Shown: positions 49,108 to 61,774, counted from the stretch's first letter. The stretch is DNA of 64,000 bases from Cryptomeria japonica (GCF_030272615.1 NC_081413.1:563092510-563156509); one strand, 5' to 3'. The notes: a model not told the origin generated them from the letters alone. A program made the numbers and translations.

Positions 49108-50044
49108 TGTTGGAAACCAATAACACTGAGAGGGGATGGGGGGGGAATCAGTGTTATACCAGAATAGTAAATTTTAGCCTTATTAAAACATGCATACACC
49201 AACTGGTATACCGATACATATAGAATTGAAAGAAGTAAAGCAACCAATAAGCCAAACACATAAATGAGAATCATAACACATAGATTTATACATGGAAAAC
49301 CTCAAAGAGGAAAAACCATGGTGGGATTTGCAACCCACAATATCAATCCTCTGGCCATATGAAGAGATATTACAAAATATGAGGGGCCTACACTTGCAAG
49401 AAGGCTTACATCCTAGAGCACACTGCTAAATCACAATAGGAGCCTCACCGACTACATAAAATTCTAGACTACAATCTGGATAAGTGAGAACTACTAAGAT
49501 AGCATCTTCTATGTCAGAATACAGTTTCGGTTTAAGCTCTGTCTGTTCCAGTTTGAAACCCTAAACCCCTTACCAGAATAACCCTTACAATAATTTTTTC
49601 ACATACATAATCTCTTTTAATAATTTTGCATCATATTACATTCACATATCCATCACCATGTCTATATGTCAAAATGATCTAATCTTAGTTGACCTATATA
49701 CTCTATACAACTTTTATGCCTGATGTTGGCTTACAAAGATATATACAATATCAAATTACATGTCGGCCAGATAACATAAATGCATAAAATTTAAAATAAA
49801 TTGCCTATGCCAGATCCAAGATATGTCATCCTCCAATACCGATAACCTTTATTAAACTATGTCAACCTGCATTGTCAGTGACCAAAGAAATCCTTTGTCT
49901 TGTCAGTGTCGGTGTCAGTGAAGAATCTGTGAAGTGCCTGTCGGTACACCATAGAACTAAAACATGAAGCTAGAACACAATACCATGTTGCCATCAATGA
50001 TGACATAGTGAAACCAACTAATAGAGTGTGATCATTTGCTAACA
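49108..50044 (-). repeat. 3' LTR of the Gag element
   Basis: 937 bp. On the plus strand it starts TGTTGGAAACC and ends TTTGCTAACA, next to the PPT. Confidence 0.9.
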
Positions 50045-50319
50045 ATCTCCCCCTTTGTAATTGATGGAAACACTCATGTGAAAAATGCTCAAGGTTTCAT
50101 CTGTCAGTTTCACCCTGCCTTGCTCCCCCTAAGCTGAATATGCAAAATACTCCATATCTCCAAAACTCCATGACTCCATAACTCCCCCTAATGTATACAA
50201 CTCTTTTTATTCTTTTTCACATCTATATTACTCCCCCTTTGACATCAATGCCATGAAAAGAATTCAAAAAGGAATGTCAAAGAATAAAAACTGTACAATG
50301 AATATCCCCCAAAAATGTC

Positions 50320-50900
50320 TTACCAGAGTTTGACCAACTTCAAAATTTCTGGATAAGCCTTCTCTAGTAACTCCACATAAGTATCCCAGCCAGTTTTGAA
50401 TGTGTCGGAAATAGATACAAGTCCACTCAATAAATGTGCAAAAGGCTCTTTCTCATTTACCTCAGCTGGTGTGGGCTTTCCCACCATATCCATGCATTCT
50501 TTCTTGTGTACATAGAGTGAATCCAACCGGGTACTCACCAAGCCTCTCAGACTTCTGGCTCTTCTAATTATTTTGTCTCTTTCCTTCTCAAGAGCGGAAA
50601 TTTGGTTCTCCAAAATCAAAATTTGACCATCAATTGATGTAGTTAATGAAATCAATCCATCAAAAGAGTTAGCAATACTTGCATTTTTCTCTTAAATCTC
50701 TTTTATCTTTTTATCTACATTTGTTGTAAGTATTCCAATGTTACAACATACCCTATATATATTTGTACATTGTTTCAAGGAGTTTTCTATTAGTATCAAC
50801 TTTTCCTCAATCTTTTTCTTCCCAGTTTCAATTACCTGATCAAATGCGGCTATCTTAGCCTGAGTAAATCTTTCTAGTGCTTTCCGGTTTGAGTGTGATG
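50320..50900 (-). pseudogene. Unknown second frame of the Gag element, C-terminal coiled coil
   Basis: The last piece before the PPT, in another frame. It includes ILENQISALEKERDKIIRRA, a clear coiled coil, and ends AYPEILKLVKLW then stop, about 260 bp from the PPT. Confidence 0.45.
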
Positions 50901-51088
50901 TTTTTCTTTTCTACCTAAGAAGTGTCAATTGACAATAATGATGGGCCAACAGTCTGTTCCCTGCCGGATTCCCCTGTCTTCTCCTCTAAAGTTTTATCCT
51001 TTATAACCTCCTCACTTGCATTGGTGGCTTCGCCACTTGGTGCAGTCTATGTAACTATTGGTTCCTCTGTAGGAACAATAACCTCAAC

Positions 51089-52222
51089 CTATACATTTGT
51101 ATCCAGAGGACAATTATCCTCAATATTAGTATCCTTTACAATATTAGTTGGTTCACTCTCTATATTAACTGGTATCTCAATATTTGTTTGTACATATGTA
51201 TTTACCGGGGGCTCAATTTCCACTATCTTAATATTTTTTGAAGATAAGGGTGAAGTACCCATAATCCCCTTTCCTTTTCCTTCAACCGGGGTATCTACAG
51301 TGTCTGTCTTGGTTTCTGGTGAAGTAAAGAATCCTCTATTTTCTCCCAAAAATTTAACCCATGCTTTTTGAGTCTCCTTTATTATTTCATTCACTCTTCC
51401 TAGCATCAGATTAGTTATCCTATATTTGCTATTGAAAAAAAATTTGTCTGCCGCCTCAAGTGTCTTTTCCAATTCATTTGGAGCTATAGTAACATAGACA
51501 AATAATAGATCTTGAATTTCAATGTGTTTATCCTCTTGCATAGCTGACAATCTTCTAGCATCTAACATGTTATATAACTCAACCGATTTTTGATTTTCTA
51601 TCTCTATTAAGGCTTTCTTATAAATATCCAAGTATAATATGATTGCTTCCTCTACCTCTCTTTGTTCATCATCCTCTAAGTTTTCATAATAAAATTTAAC
51701 ATTCTTCAACATGCCATCTTTGGTGATTTCATCTACTATTTCTACACAAGTTTTACGTGGTATGATAGTCACACTATTAGTTTCAAGTGCTAAGTCGATG
51801 TCACTCTTCTTCTTCCTCTTGGAAGTATCGTATGCAGTTGTAGGTGTAGCTTTAGGTGCTTGCTTCTCTGCTGGTATCTTGATTGTGACCTTCCTAATCA
51901 ATTGCTTCTTTGCTTCTACCTTTCTTTCCTCTGATTTCTTCCTAACAACCCTCCTAAATGCTAATGATGTGTCATCCTCTGATTTTGATTCTGCATTAAC
52001 ATGCTCAATATGAACTTCCAGATCCTTCCTCTTTCTGCCTTTCTCCGGGACAACATCAATTAGTGCTTTGATGTCCTTTGAGACCTTCTGCACAAACTTG
52101 CTTGCTTTTCCTTCCTGTTTCTCTCTTTTCTTCCAGTTGAACTCTATTTCAACCTCTTGAGTTTTCTGTTGTGCAGTACCACAGGGCTTCTCTGCCTCAT
52201 CAATTTGTGCATCAATCAACAT
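51089..52222 (-). pseudogene. Unknown second frame of the Gag element, charged coiled-coil part
   Basis: A 377-codon open frame, in the same frame as the 52.9-53.4 kb part. It is highly charged: basic clusters KKREKQEGK, KGRKRKD, RRVVRKKSEERK and KRKKKSD resemble nuclear-localisation signals. A helical acidic stretch (about 200-330) has YYENLEDDEQREVEEA and NELEKTLEAADKFFF. The tail is Thr/Asn/Val-rich. No enzyme motif was seen. It may be the C-terminal half of the unknown protein. The ORF is long enough that relaxed decay alone is slightly surprising in an element of this age. Confidence 0.5.
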
Positions 52223-52891
52223 TTTTTACGCAAGCATCAAGAATATGTGCATCCACCTCATAGCCCATTTCTTCAATCTAGATCCTTCAGGGCTTAAATA
52301 CTTCCATGAGTGTCTCATCCTTCTTTACAATAAAGCATATGTCGATAGAATATTTTTCTGCATTATGCTCAGGTAGCCTTACCCTAGACCTCATATATTT
52401 TTTAAATGCCTTAAAATACCCCCAAACCTTATCATCTCTCTAGCTTCCTAATGCAGCAATTGACTATTTCAATTGTCTCCCTACTGGAATGTCAAAAGCC
52501 CATTGCCTCTTACTAGAACCGGGTGTATCATTCAGAAAATATAACATCAGGAAGACTAACAAGTTTCCATATGAGAATGTACCCTTCTTTTAACCCTTAA
52601 TATTCCCTAAGTTTATTAACAACTCATCAAGAATCCAACCACACAGATCTAATTTTACATTTTCTCATCATTTTGTATGCAGCCAAAATGCATGAACTGG
52701 AAACAAAATTTAGTCGGTTTGACTGAGTTACCTTATACCTGATAATCATGCTACCAAATTTGATGTCAGTGTCGGTGATAGTGCTCTTTCATGGATCTTT
52801 TGTCAAATATAGTGTCGGTGATATTCCTCATGAAATCATTTGAAACCTTCTTGTCTGGATGTTGCTCAACCGATGGAAAACCAGTGATTGC

Positions 52892-53374
52892 CTAGATGGC
52901 TTCCTTGGTGATTTTGTAAGGTTTGTTCATCCATATGAATTGCCCATGTACTCTGCTCAGTATATATCTGATTATCTCATCCTCAAACTCTAGGATATCC
53001 AAAATGTCTGTAAACCCTAGGTCTTCAATATGTTTATATGCCAGTTTGATCTTTCCAGATTCTCCCATTAGCTCACTCATATACATGCCCTTAATTTTAG
53101 AAGTTCCCAAGTCCTCGATATGACAATGAATATATGTCCTAACATCCTCTACATACACAACTACCTCCGGAATGTGAGAAAATGCTCCAACCGAATCTTC
53201 TAGGGTAGCCACATGTGGATACCGCTTGAAAATTGGCCTGGGGAGGTCCTTGACCTCTACTACAGTTGGGTTTGCAACAAAAATAGGAATAGAAGATGAT
53301 AACGCTTCCATGTTTAAAGATAAATACCTTTTGATCGCTCTCAATGAGAACCTCCAACAAATTCTTCCAGACAT
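52892..53374 (-). pseudogene. Unknown second frame of the Gag element, N-terminal part
   Basis: 160 codons in one frame, probably starting at the second Met (MEALSSSIPIFVANP). Noteworthy stretches are RPIFKRYPHVATLEDSVGAF, YIHCHIEDLGTSKIKGMYM and SRVHGQFIWMNKPYKITKEA. The sequence continues past a TAG in the same frame (AITGFPSVEQHPDKKVSNDF). I do not recognise the family and see no catalytic motif of retroviral enzymes. Confidence 0.5.
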
Positions 53375-53672
53375 TGGTGAAATCGCTCAAGAAGAAATCT
53401 AGTTGCTCTGAATTGCCTTTGATCGCACTTAGTAGCTCTAAATCGCTCTGAATGTAGGGTGATTAACAATGAAGTGTATTCGACCTTTATCCTTCGAGAA
53501 AAAACCCTAATCTTCTATTGACATAAATGACTGCCTGTGAAAGATACCAGATCTCGCTCAAAACATATCCATGTTGGATAATCCTCTCCAATATCTGGAA
53601 CATCTTCTAGAACCTCTTTCTAGGGCATATGCAACATCTTCATGAATTTTGCCTACCCCTAAGGCATCTACC

Positions 53673-54780
53673 TTAGTTATCGGATGAGCTTCCTGCTAGT
53701 GTAGGAGTAGTCTCTTCTGCTAGATAAGTAACCAAGACATTCCTATCTGATGATTGTTCTTCAGTCTTCCTAACCCATCTCTGAGTATGATCTTGTCGGA
53801 TTTCACTAACCTTCTCTTTTCCTTTCTCATTTGATCCTCCATTACTAATCGGTGGATTTCTGCTTCTACAAAACTTAGCAATATGTCCAACCTCATCACA
53901 TGCATAACATGTAACATTGTTCTTTTGAATTGCTTTGTTAAAACTGCTGAAAATGCTTGATCTGCATTGATTAGCCATATGTCCAAATTTTCTACAAGCA
54001 TAGCATTTAACATTCATTCTGCAATCTTTTGTCTTATGACCAACCTTATTGCATTTAGAACATTTAACGGGAGCAGAATCAGGGTTCAGATTTGCTTTGT
54101 TTCTACATTGCCTAGCCATGTGACCAAATCTATTGCAAAAAATACATCTACCATTGAATTTATAAGCATTGAATTATCATACCAGTGCCTTTTGGTTTTG
54201 ATCTTCATTAGTAGTACCAAAACTCTATCCTTGCTCAAATCCAAGTCCACTAGAATCTCCAATCTGCCTCTATCTTTTCAATAACTCATCAAGTTATGCT
54301 AAGCTGATCTTGAATTTTTCTTTGTACTTACTTGCAGTAGTTAAATCTTCTCTTAGTATTATCATTTGTCTCTCAAGCTCTTGTTCATTACACTAGGATT
54401 GTACCAAATCAGTTCTCAACATATCATTTTCATGAACCAACCTACCACATTCTTCAAATTTGTTCTTTAAGGATACAACAAGATTTTCTTCCTTCTTCTT
54501 TCTATCTTCAATCTCCTTAGACATCCTCATAGTTATAACTTGCATTTCACTCTTCATAACCATGTTCTCTTGACTCAATTTCTGACATTGTTCCTTAAGT
54601 GCATCTTTCTCTTCATCATCCTAATTTTGCAAAAGTTTCTTCCTCATAGCTTGAATAGATGATAGCCTTTGTTGTAAGACAAGAATGAATTCCTTAGCAG
54701 AATTCAATTCATCTTATAGCTTTAAGTTCTTCAACCTTTCAACATCATAATATTCATGGATTCCGGTTTTGGGATCTTCC
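53673..54780 (-). pseudogene. Gag remnant: coiled coil plus four CCHC zinc knuckles
   Basis: The first part (about 54780-54300) is a heptad-rich coiled coil (KEQCQKLSQENMVMKSEMQV and MSKEIEDRKKKEENLVVSLK) broken by stops. Then come four knuckles: CIFCNRFGHMARQC, CSKCNKVGHKTKDC, CYACRKFGHMANQC, CYACDEVGHIAKFC (about 54150-53860). The last three are in a single open frame of 148 codons. Zinc knuckles bind RNA for packaging. A capsid domain ahead of the coiled coil is not visible; the coil starts directly after the PBS. Confidence 0.8.
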
Positions 54781-54810
54781 TCAAGATGTTAAACTTCCTC
54801 AGAGGCAAAA

Positions 54811-54823
54811 GGTTTTGATACCA
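54811..54823 (-). promoter_or_regulatory. Primer binding site of the Gag element
   Basis: TGGTATCAAAACC on the minus strand, two bases inside the 5' LTR. Related to the initiator-Met type PBS. Confidence 0.75.
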
Positions 54824-54825
54824 AT

Positions 54826-55757
54826 TGTTAGAAACCAATAACACTGAGGGGAGGGGGGGGGGGGGTGAATTAGTGTTATATCAAAATAGTAAATTTTAGC
54901 CTTATTAAAACATGCATACACCAACTGGTATACCGGTACATACAAAATTGAAAGAAGTAAAGCAACCAATAAGACAAACACACAAATGAGAATCATAACA
55001 CATAGATTTAGACGTGGAAAACCTCAAAGAGGAAAAACCACGGTGGGATTTATGACCCACAATATCAATCCACTGGTCATATGAAGAGATATTACAAAAT
55101 ATGAGGGGCCTCCACTTGTAGGAAGTCTTACAGCCTAGAGCACATTGCTCAATCACAATAGGAGCCTCACTAACTACATAAAATTCTAGACTACAATACA
55201 GAGAAGTGAGAACTACGAAGATAGCATCTTCTATGCTAGAATACAATTCCGTTTTAAGCTCTGTTTATTCTGGTTTGAAACCATAAACCCCTTACTAGAA
55301 TAACCCTTACAATAATTTCCTCACATACATAATCTCTCTGAATAATTTCTCATCATATTACATTCACATATCCATCACTATGTCTATATGTCAAAATGAT
55401 CTAATCTTAACTGACCTATATACTCTATACAACTTTTATACCTTATGTCGGCTTACAAAGATATATACAATATCAAATTACATGTCAGTCAAATAACATA
55501 AATGCACAAACATTAAAACAAATTCCCTATGCCAGATCCAAGATATGTCGGCCTCCAATACTGATAACCTTTATTAAACCATGTCGGTTTGCATTGTCGG
55601 TGACCAAAGAAATCCTCTATCCTATCGATGCCGGTGAAGAATCTATGAAGTGCCTTCCAGTACACCATAGAACCAAAACATGAAGCCGAAACACAATACC
55701 ATGTTGTCATCAATGACAACATAGTGAAACCAACCAATAGAGTGTAAATTGACAACA
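54826..55757 (-). repeat. 5' LTR of the Gag element
   Basis: 932 bp. On the plus strand it starts TGTTAGAAACC and ends TTGACAACA. It has a long G run (54847-54865) not matched in length in the other copy. Confidence 0.9.
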
Positions 55758-56589
55758 CATTGGTGTGTCCTAGGAACTTAACCTCTGTGATGTGTAAGCC
55801 TCTGGTGAGTATATGATTTGTGGTTAAACCTATGTCTTTATTGTTTCTAGTCTTTCGGTATCATACTGTCTATGTGTATGATTAAATTCCCATGGTTGAT
55901 TAGGTGTCGACTTAGGTCTAGAGTGTGTGTGGGGCCCTATGTCATTCTCTGGAGCATGGAGAGTGAAACTTTTGGGTTCCAAATGGTTGGGTGGTTGATG
56001 CCTTTTTCCATTGTGAATTCCTTGTTGGTTGTTCATGTGCATGATGGATGCATCTATTTCTCTTCAGCTCTTGTGATATGGTTTCGTGGAGCAGATGTGA
56101 TCTATTCTACATGTTCAAGAAATCTCTTTGTACTATGTAATTTGGATACCATTCATGTAATTAGTGTATCATGGCATTCTAATTGTAATGGTTAATGCAT
56201 ATTTGTAATTTAAACCTTGTATGAGGTGTAATATGTAGTGTATTGATGATTCACATTGTTTATTCTGTGTAAATGGTACCGGCTATATTTTAGGGATGTA
56301 TGGACTTATTATGTAAGTTGATTTTAATCACGTAGGATCATTTGATAACAATGTATTTAAATGAACTTAATATCTTAGAGGTGTTAGATGCAACATATTT
56401 CATGATTATGATTCTATGGTTTAAAATGATTACTTTCATATGTTATGTGTAATGAAAGGCATTAGCTCAAGTAGGGAAAATACCATGTGCTATTATAAAT
56501 GTTGTGCATATCTATACTTTTGTTGCATTTCAGTAATGATGTTAGGATACCCTAGGGAATGATAGTTAGATGTTAGAAATCATTTATTT
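55758..56589. other. Unclassified DNA right of the Gag element
   Basis: Non-coding, T/G-rich. It should join 48.4-49.1 kb in the pre-insertion state. The left end of the gypsy element is not defined here. Confidence 0.4.
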
Positions 56590-57663
56590 TTGCTTGTGCA
56601 TTTAAGATTATGTGATCATGTTAATTTTATGCATTTATCTCTTTTAAAGCTTAATGTATTCGGTCAACAAGAACAATCTACAAACAATTTACAAGGAATT
56701 GGGTGTGAACCACCTAGTGTTGTGGCTACTGAGTCTGAATGCAAATCTCCTCTAGTGGTGCAAGCAACTCTTGATATCAATAGTCCTAAGAGTGGTTCCA
56801 ACAAACAATCTATTGAGTGTATCACCAGCCCTCTTGAGAGCTCACATAGCCTTACTATTTCATCCACTCATTCCATTTCCACTCCACTCCCAGACTTGGA
56901 TGAACAAGAATTACAAAAGCCCTTACTAATTGGGGATCAAAAATCAAGCTTTGAAAAGAAAAATCTAAAAGTCAATAATAAAGAAAAGTCCTTTAGTCCA
57001 AATCAAAATCAAAAGCTATTGGACTCTGCAAAAATCAAAGTCAAGGATAAAAATCCTATGAAGCAAAAAGAGAAAGAGTTGATCTCCCCTAATATCAAAA
57101 TAACTGGGGGCAAAAGTTCTAAAATTTCAAGTCAAAAAGAACACTTGTTGATCCTAAGTCTCCATCATGCTATCCTACTTTCACTTCTTTTCGCAATCAT
57201 AAGCCTTCATCATTCATCCACTTGTTCCACACATCCTTTTCCTTCTAGTGATACATCATGGACCTTTAATGGAGCTTCCTCAAAGGACTTTGCTATCAGT
57301 GATGCCCAAACTTCTTTAGGTGACACGCATATGGGCCTGTGTAGTCCACACACTAGTAATTCTATCTCAGTTCCTTTATCAAGGAAGACAGTCACTCAAG
57401 CTACACATCATTCAGTCAAGGAACAATGCAGTTACAATCACAAAGTCAAGCCTCACACATTTGAGGTAGGTGACTTGGTTCTCAGAGAAAACCCCAAAAA
57501 TCAGCAAAACAGAGAGAAGAAGGGCAAGTTCGAACCAAATTGGCTTGGTCCTTACATCATCACAGTGGTATATGGATCTGGGGCATATCAGCTCTCAACT
57601 ACAGAAGGTGGACCCTTAGAGGATCCTATCAACAGCATGCACCTTCGCAGGTTCTACACATAA
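56590..57663 (+). CDS. Gypsy Pol C-terminal remnant with integrase C-terminal domain
   Basis: An open frame of 357 codons. Residues 1-265 are Ser/Lys-rich with no recognised domain. The final 90 residues (about 57390-57663) hold the gypsy integrase C-terminal pattern: HTFEVGDLVLRENPKN, GKFEPNWLGPYIITVVYG, SGAYQL and INSMHLRRFYT, then stop. In the family this part helps bind DNA and target integration. The catalytic core (DDE) and RT are not upstream, so the first Met is unlikely to be a natural start and this is the 3' end of a deleted pol. Confidence 0.75.
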   Translation: MLVHLRLCDHVNFMHLSLLKLNVFGQQEQSTNNLQGIGCEPPSVVATESECKSPLVVQATLDINSPKSGSNKQSIECITSPLESSHSLTISSTHSISTPLPDLDEQELQKPLLIGDQKSSFEKKNLKVNNKEKSFSPNQNQKLLDSAKIKVKDKNPMKQKEKELISPNIKITGGKSSKISSQKEHLLILSLHHAILLSLLFAIISLHHSSTCSTHPFPSSDTSWTFNGASSKDFAISDAQTSLGDTHMGLCSPHTSNSISVPLSRKTVTQATHHSVKEQCSYNHKVKPHTFEVGDLVLRENPKNQQNREKKGKFEPNWLGPYIITVVYGSGAYQLSTTEGGPLEDPINSMHLRRFYT

Positions 57664-59403
57664 TTTTCAGAATATCCTAATTCAAAAATACAAAAAAAAT
57701 CAAAAAATTTCATAATATAAAAAAAATAAAAATTATAAAACAAAAAAAATCGTTACTTGGTGAAAACCTGGCAAACAGGCGCCTTGTGACAACAAAAAAA
57801 TTGAAAAATCGAAAAAAGTAAAGAGAAATAATTTCGTCCAACGGTGAAAACCACTTCGGTGGCGCCCTGGGCAAGTACCATGGTGAAAACTGGGTCACCA
57901 GCGCCATGCATAGAGACATTGCTCCTCCCTCCTTCAGGATTCACTTTCATCCTTTCACTTTGCACACACTCACAACCTATTCACTCACAATAAACTTACC
58001 CATTCCCATCATGGCTTGTTATTGATCTACCTAAGATTGGTTAGCCATCCATAACCCTCCCTTTTCACTCCCTTTCCATCCATAATAAATCAGCTCCTAT
58101 CTGTGACTAAGGCAATTCCTACGTCTAGTGATGGGTGTGGAACTAAGAACATCACGTGTTTCAAGGAGTACAGTTTCTTCCAGCTTCCTTCAAGTCTATC
58201 CGCGCACAATCCGCAATAAAGCAACATCTGCATCATAGATTTACAATAAAGTTTCGTCTTCTCCACAATAAAATATCAGTTTCATGGATTCAGTCAGTTT
58301 CAGATGAGACACAGCAGCAACAATGGGCTTCAACAAAATCAAATCTTTCAACAGACTCAGACAACATATGGTTCAGTGCTATCTATCCTTTTTGTGAAAG
58401 TGAACATTGTGACCACAATCAAAATTCGACTTATACAAGTGACAAGAGACACTAAACTTGAGGACTACAGTGGATGTTGGTGTCAAGTCTTGGTTTTCTT
58501 TTGATTTTATCTTTTTGGTGACATGTCTTTTAGCTTTTCCAGGATGTCTTTGACTAGATATTCTATCTCCAGGATGTTTTTGACTAGAACGGCGAGGATG
58601 GGGTATCGTCACCTATTTGCATTTGTTGTTTGTGGATTGTCTCTTAGTAATGCTATGACTTGTCCAAGGATATGAGGACACTGTGAGTCTAGTATGAACT
58701 GGGGTATTCCTTGTTTGTGACTGTCTTATCTCCATGCAAACAGGTACGATGACTTTCTAGGCCGAACATATGCCTCGATTGTCATAACCTATTTTGCCAT
58801 AATAAGCTCAATGATGATAACGCACAAGAAGCTCTTTCACGTTCATATCTTCTGTCTTCCATCCCCCTTTCTTGATTGACTTCCATCGTCCTTCTCAAGT
58901 CCGCGTAGCCCGCTGTCACATGACTGAGTATAATGACACACCAAAAACATTTGCATTTCATATAGCTACATCTGCATCACCACATATAAGCATTTCATAC
59001 ATACATATAGATATCACAATTGCATCACATCCTGCATACAACATATATTAGCACATCTCACATTTTCATTATGTAAATGATCATTTGCATTATCATATTC
59101 ATTTGCATTACATACATTCACATTTGCATCATGCATCACATATACAACATAAAAGAACAAAAATATATTGCATTGCATCATATAAGCATCCATATCATAA
59201 AACATGCATCACATAAGAACATCTCATCACATAAGGTACACATGCATATAGCTGCCGCAAAAAAAAAAATGGATCATCTCATATATAATCAAAATGTGTC
59301 ATGATACAATGATGTCAAAAATCATATGGCTACAAAATCACCCGCAAGTGTCTACAATACAAAAAATGGTACATATACTGATACAAAGGGGAGCCATCTA
59401 TGG
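57664..59403 (+). other. Gypsy 3' non-coding spacer
   Basis: It begins with an A-rich stretch, then repeated GGTGAAAAC...GGCGCC words (about 57750-57905; TGGTGAAAACC, GGTGGCGCCCTGG, GGTGAAAACTGGGTCACC). It passes into CAT/GCAT-rich degenerate DNA at 58940-59250. No frame with a motif. Confidence 0.6.
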
Positions 59404-61371
59404 CTATGATGAACTCCCTCCCTCGGAGCCGCCTGGCCTCGACGGAGTCTGAGCTATAGATGGACCCGCTCCAGGATCCCCCTGTCTCTCTGGTGGTGGT
59501 GGAGGACCCATGACCCCACCGCTGGACGCCTGCCTCGTACGACTCCCTCCCGTAGCCGTCGCTGTGCACGACGATCTATGGAAGCTCCTCGCCCTCTGAT
59601 CCGCTGACACGGCAGCATAGTATAGATCCCTCCAGTAGGCGATCTCCTCTCCGGCTCGCAGCACATATGCGTAGCCTGCCCCTGCATCCTCTGCTGCCCG
59701 CCTCCCTGCCCTCAGAGCTATCTCGGCCTCAGTATATCTCTGGATGGCTTGGTCTCTCTCCCGCTCTGTGTCCCTGAGCATAATCCTGAGGCGATCCCTC
59801 TCCCGCTCCAAATCCGCAATCTCGTCTGCCTGGCCCTGGCAGATCTCTCTCAGCCCTAGCAACTCATCCTCCTCAGGATCTCCACCCTCAGCCTCTGCCT
59901 GTGGCTCCTCCTCTGCAGGTGCCTGTACCTGTGCCTCCGCCTGTACCTGTCTAGGTGCCTGAATAGGTACCTGTGCCTGTACCTGTCCCTATCTCTGCAC
60001 CTGCTCCTGTCCCTGCACCTGTCTCGGTCCCTGTGCTCTAGGACCCTGTGCTGCTAGTACCTGTAGGGGCAATCCACCCCGACCTCTCACCACCTGAGCT
60101 GCTCTCTCCTGTCCTCCCTCCCTCCGAGGTGCTACTCGCCTCTCCCCCACCACTCCCCTCCGCCTCCGTCGTCCCCTGCCTCCATCCCCTCCACCACCAC
60201 CATCATCATCCCCTCCCGCCTCTCCCTCCAACAGCTCTTCCGGATCTGTCAACCTAGGAAATGGATGCTTTGCCCAATACGCAGAGTACTCTGCGTCCAT
60301 CCCTGCATCCTCTACCTCTGGCCACATGTCCCATGGTAATGGCATCATCTCTGCCAGCTGTGTCACGACCTGATCATATGATAGAAGCGGCCCAAACTGT
60401 ACCTGATCTCTGACTGTACGGGCATACATGCCCGAGCCTCGTGGCATCTGCTGAATCCGTCCAAACTGCCTGCATACCCTGTCTACAAGCTGCCTCTCCA
60501 GAATATAGGGCGTCCGCCCAATCAGATACCTGAACCTGAATACATAGGGTAGCTCCAATGCGTCGTCATCCCACTCCTCGCACCCCAGGTACGACCTCTA
60601 GATGACCATGTCTATGTCATCTATGACGCGCCTCCAATGCTCCAGTCGACCAATCCGAGGTTGTGAAGTAATCATGTCGTACAAATGCACGAAGCTCCGT
60701 CCCTACCCTCTGCCTCTGAAGTGGATTGGTCGTGTGATGGGAAGGTGCTCATATGCCCACACCTGAAGGAGAGTAACTCTGCAGCCCAGTCCCACTGATC
60801 CGTGGTAAACAAACTGATGCAGCTCATAGTACAAATGTGCCAGGACACATGGCCCCCATGCATATCTGGTGTGCTCTATCATCAGCGTCTCCAATGCCCC
60901 TCCCCAGCCAACTGCCAATCCCTGTGTGGCTCTGTCCGGACACAAGTAACCACTGATAGCTCCTCCAATAACCGCCAGCAATGCTAAACCTGTAGCAGTC
61001 ATGGTATCCCAGGTTACGTGACCTGCTCGCATCTCCAACCCGGGATCCTGAAATACCCGTCGCAGCGCCTCCCTGTCACCATCACGATCGTATGGAATCA
61101 ACTCTCCATCGATCGGGATATGCAGAATCCTGTACACATCCTCCAATGTCACTGTCATCTCACCCATCGACAGATGAAACGTGCACGTCTCAGAGTGCCA
61201 TCTCTCAGCCAACACAGTCAACAAACCCATGTTTGCCCGAAACTCAGGCACAAATAGCACATGTGTAAGACCCATCTCCTCAATGGAAATCCTATCTTGA
61301 ATCGACAACTCTGGTCGCAACCTCTGAGTCGATGGGAATCTCTCCCGTGACTCCAACATCGGTAAATACTC
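59404..61371 (-). pseudogene. PMD gene exon 2
   Basis: 656 codons in one frame from EYLPMLESRERF to SEGGSSS and a natural stop. Three in-frame TAG codons, no frameshift. The body is GC-rich compared with all other sequence in the window. Confidence 0.85.
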
Positions 61372-61404
61372 CTGCAGTCGAACCAATCAATCATGTTAGT
61401 TATC

Positions 61405-61745
61405 GTGGCATTCACTGTTTATCACAAAATGCTACTTGCTATCTAAATGCATACGCTTACCTATCCTAGTGACACTCACTGTTCATCACAAAGTGTTGCT
61501 ATCTATCCTAGTAGTACTCCCTGTTCATCACAAAGTACTACGTGTGTGACATTCCCTATTCATCACAAAGTGTTACTCACATTCGCACTCCCTGTTCATC
61601 ACAAAGTGCTGCCTATCTTGGTGCTCCCTGTTCATCACAAAGTGCCTTGATCTATCCTAGTCTTCCTAGAGGACCTGCTTGAGTGTATCCTCTCAGCAGC
61701 TTATCCAATCGACAGCGTATGTTCATCACAGAACTGCCGATTTGA
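61405..61745. repeat. Tandem GTTCATCACAAAGTG repeats in the PMD intron
   Basis: At least six spaced copies of TCCCTGTTCATCACAAAGTG-like units (spacing about 30-50 bp) between 61417 and 61640, and a last degenerate one near 61720. Confidence 0.85.
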
Positions 61746-61774
61746 CCTTGAAGACCAAAACCATGCATTTTGAC

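Larger units (their letters stand above)
49108..55757 (-). mobile_element. LTR retrotransposon with Gag and an unknown second frame but no pol
   Basis: The LTRs (49108-50044, 937 bp; 54826-55757, 932 bp) are roughly 90% identical by eye. On the minus strand they read TGTT...AACA. The 5' LTR is followed after 2 nt by a PBS (TGGTATCAAAACC, 54811-54823). A PPT (AAAGGGGGAGA, about 50045-50056) lies directly before the 3' LTR. The 4.8-kb interior encodes a coiled coil, four zinc knuckles and a long second frame. No protease, integrase, RT or RNase H motif was seen. Flanking 5-mers are CATAT and CATTG, so no exact TSD. It resembles gag-only (TR-GAG-type) elements plus an extra gene. Confidence 0.85.

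Noticed and set aside
49103-55762. Target-site duplication for the Gag element
   Set aside because: The flanking 5-mers CATAT and CATTG agree at only three positions; not claimed.
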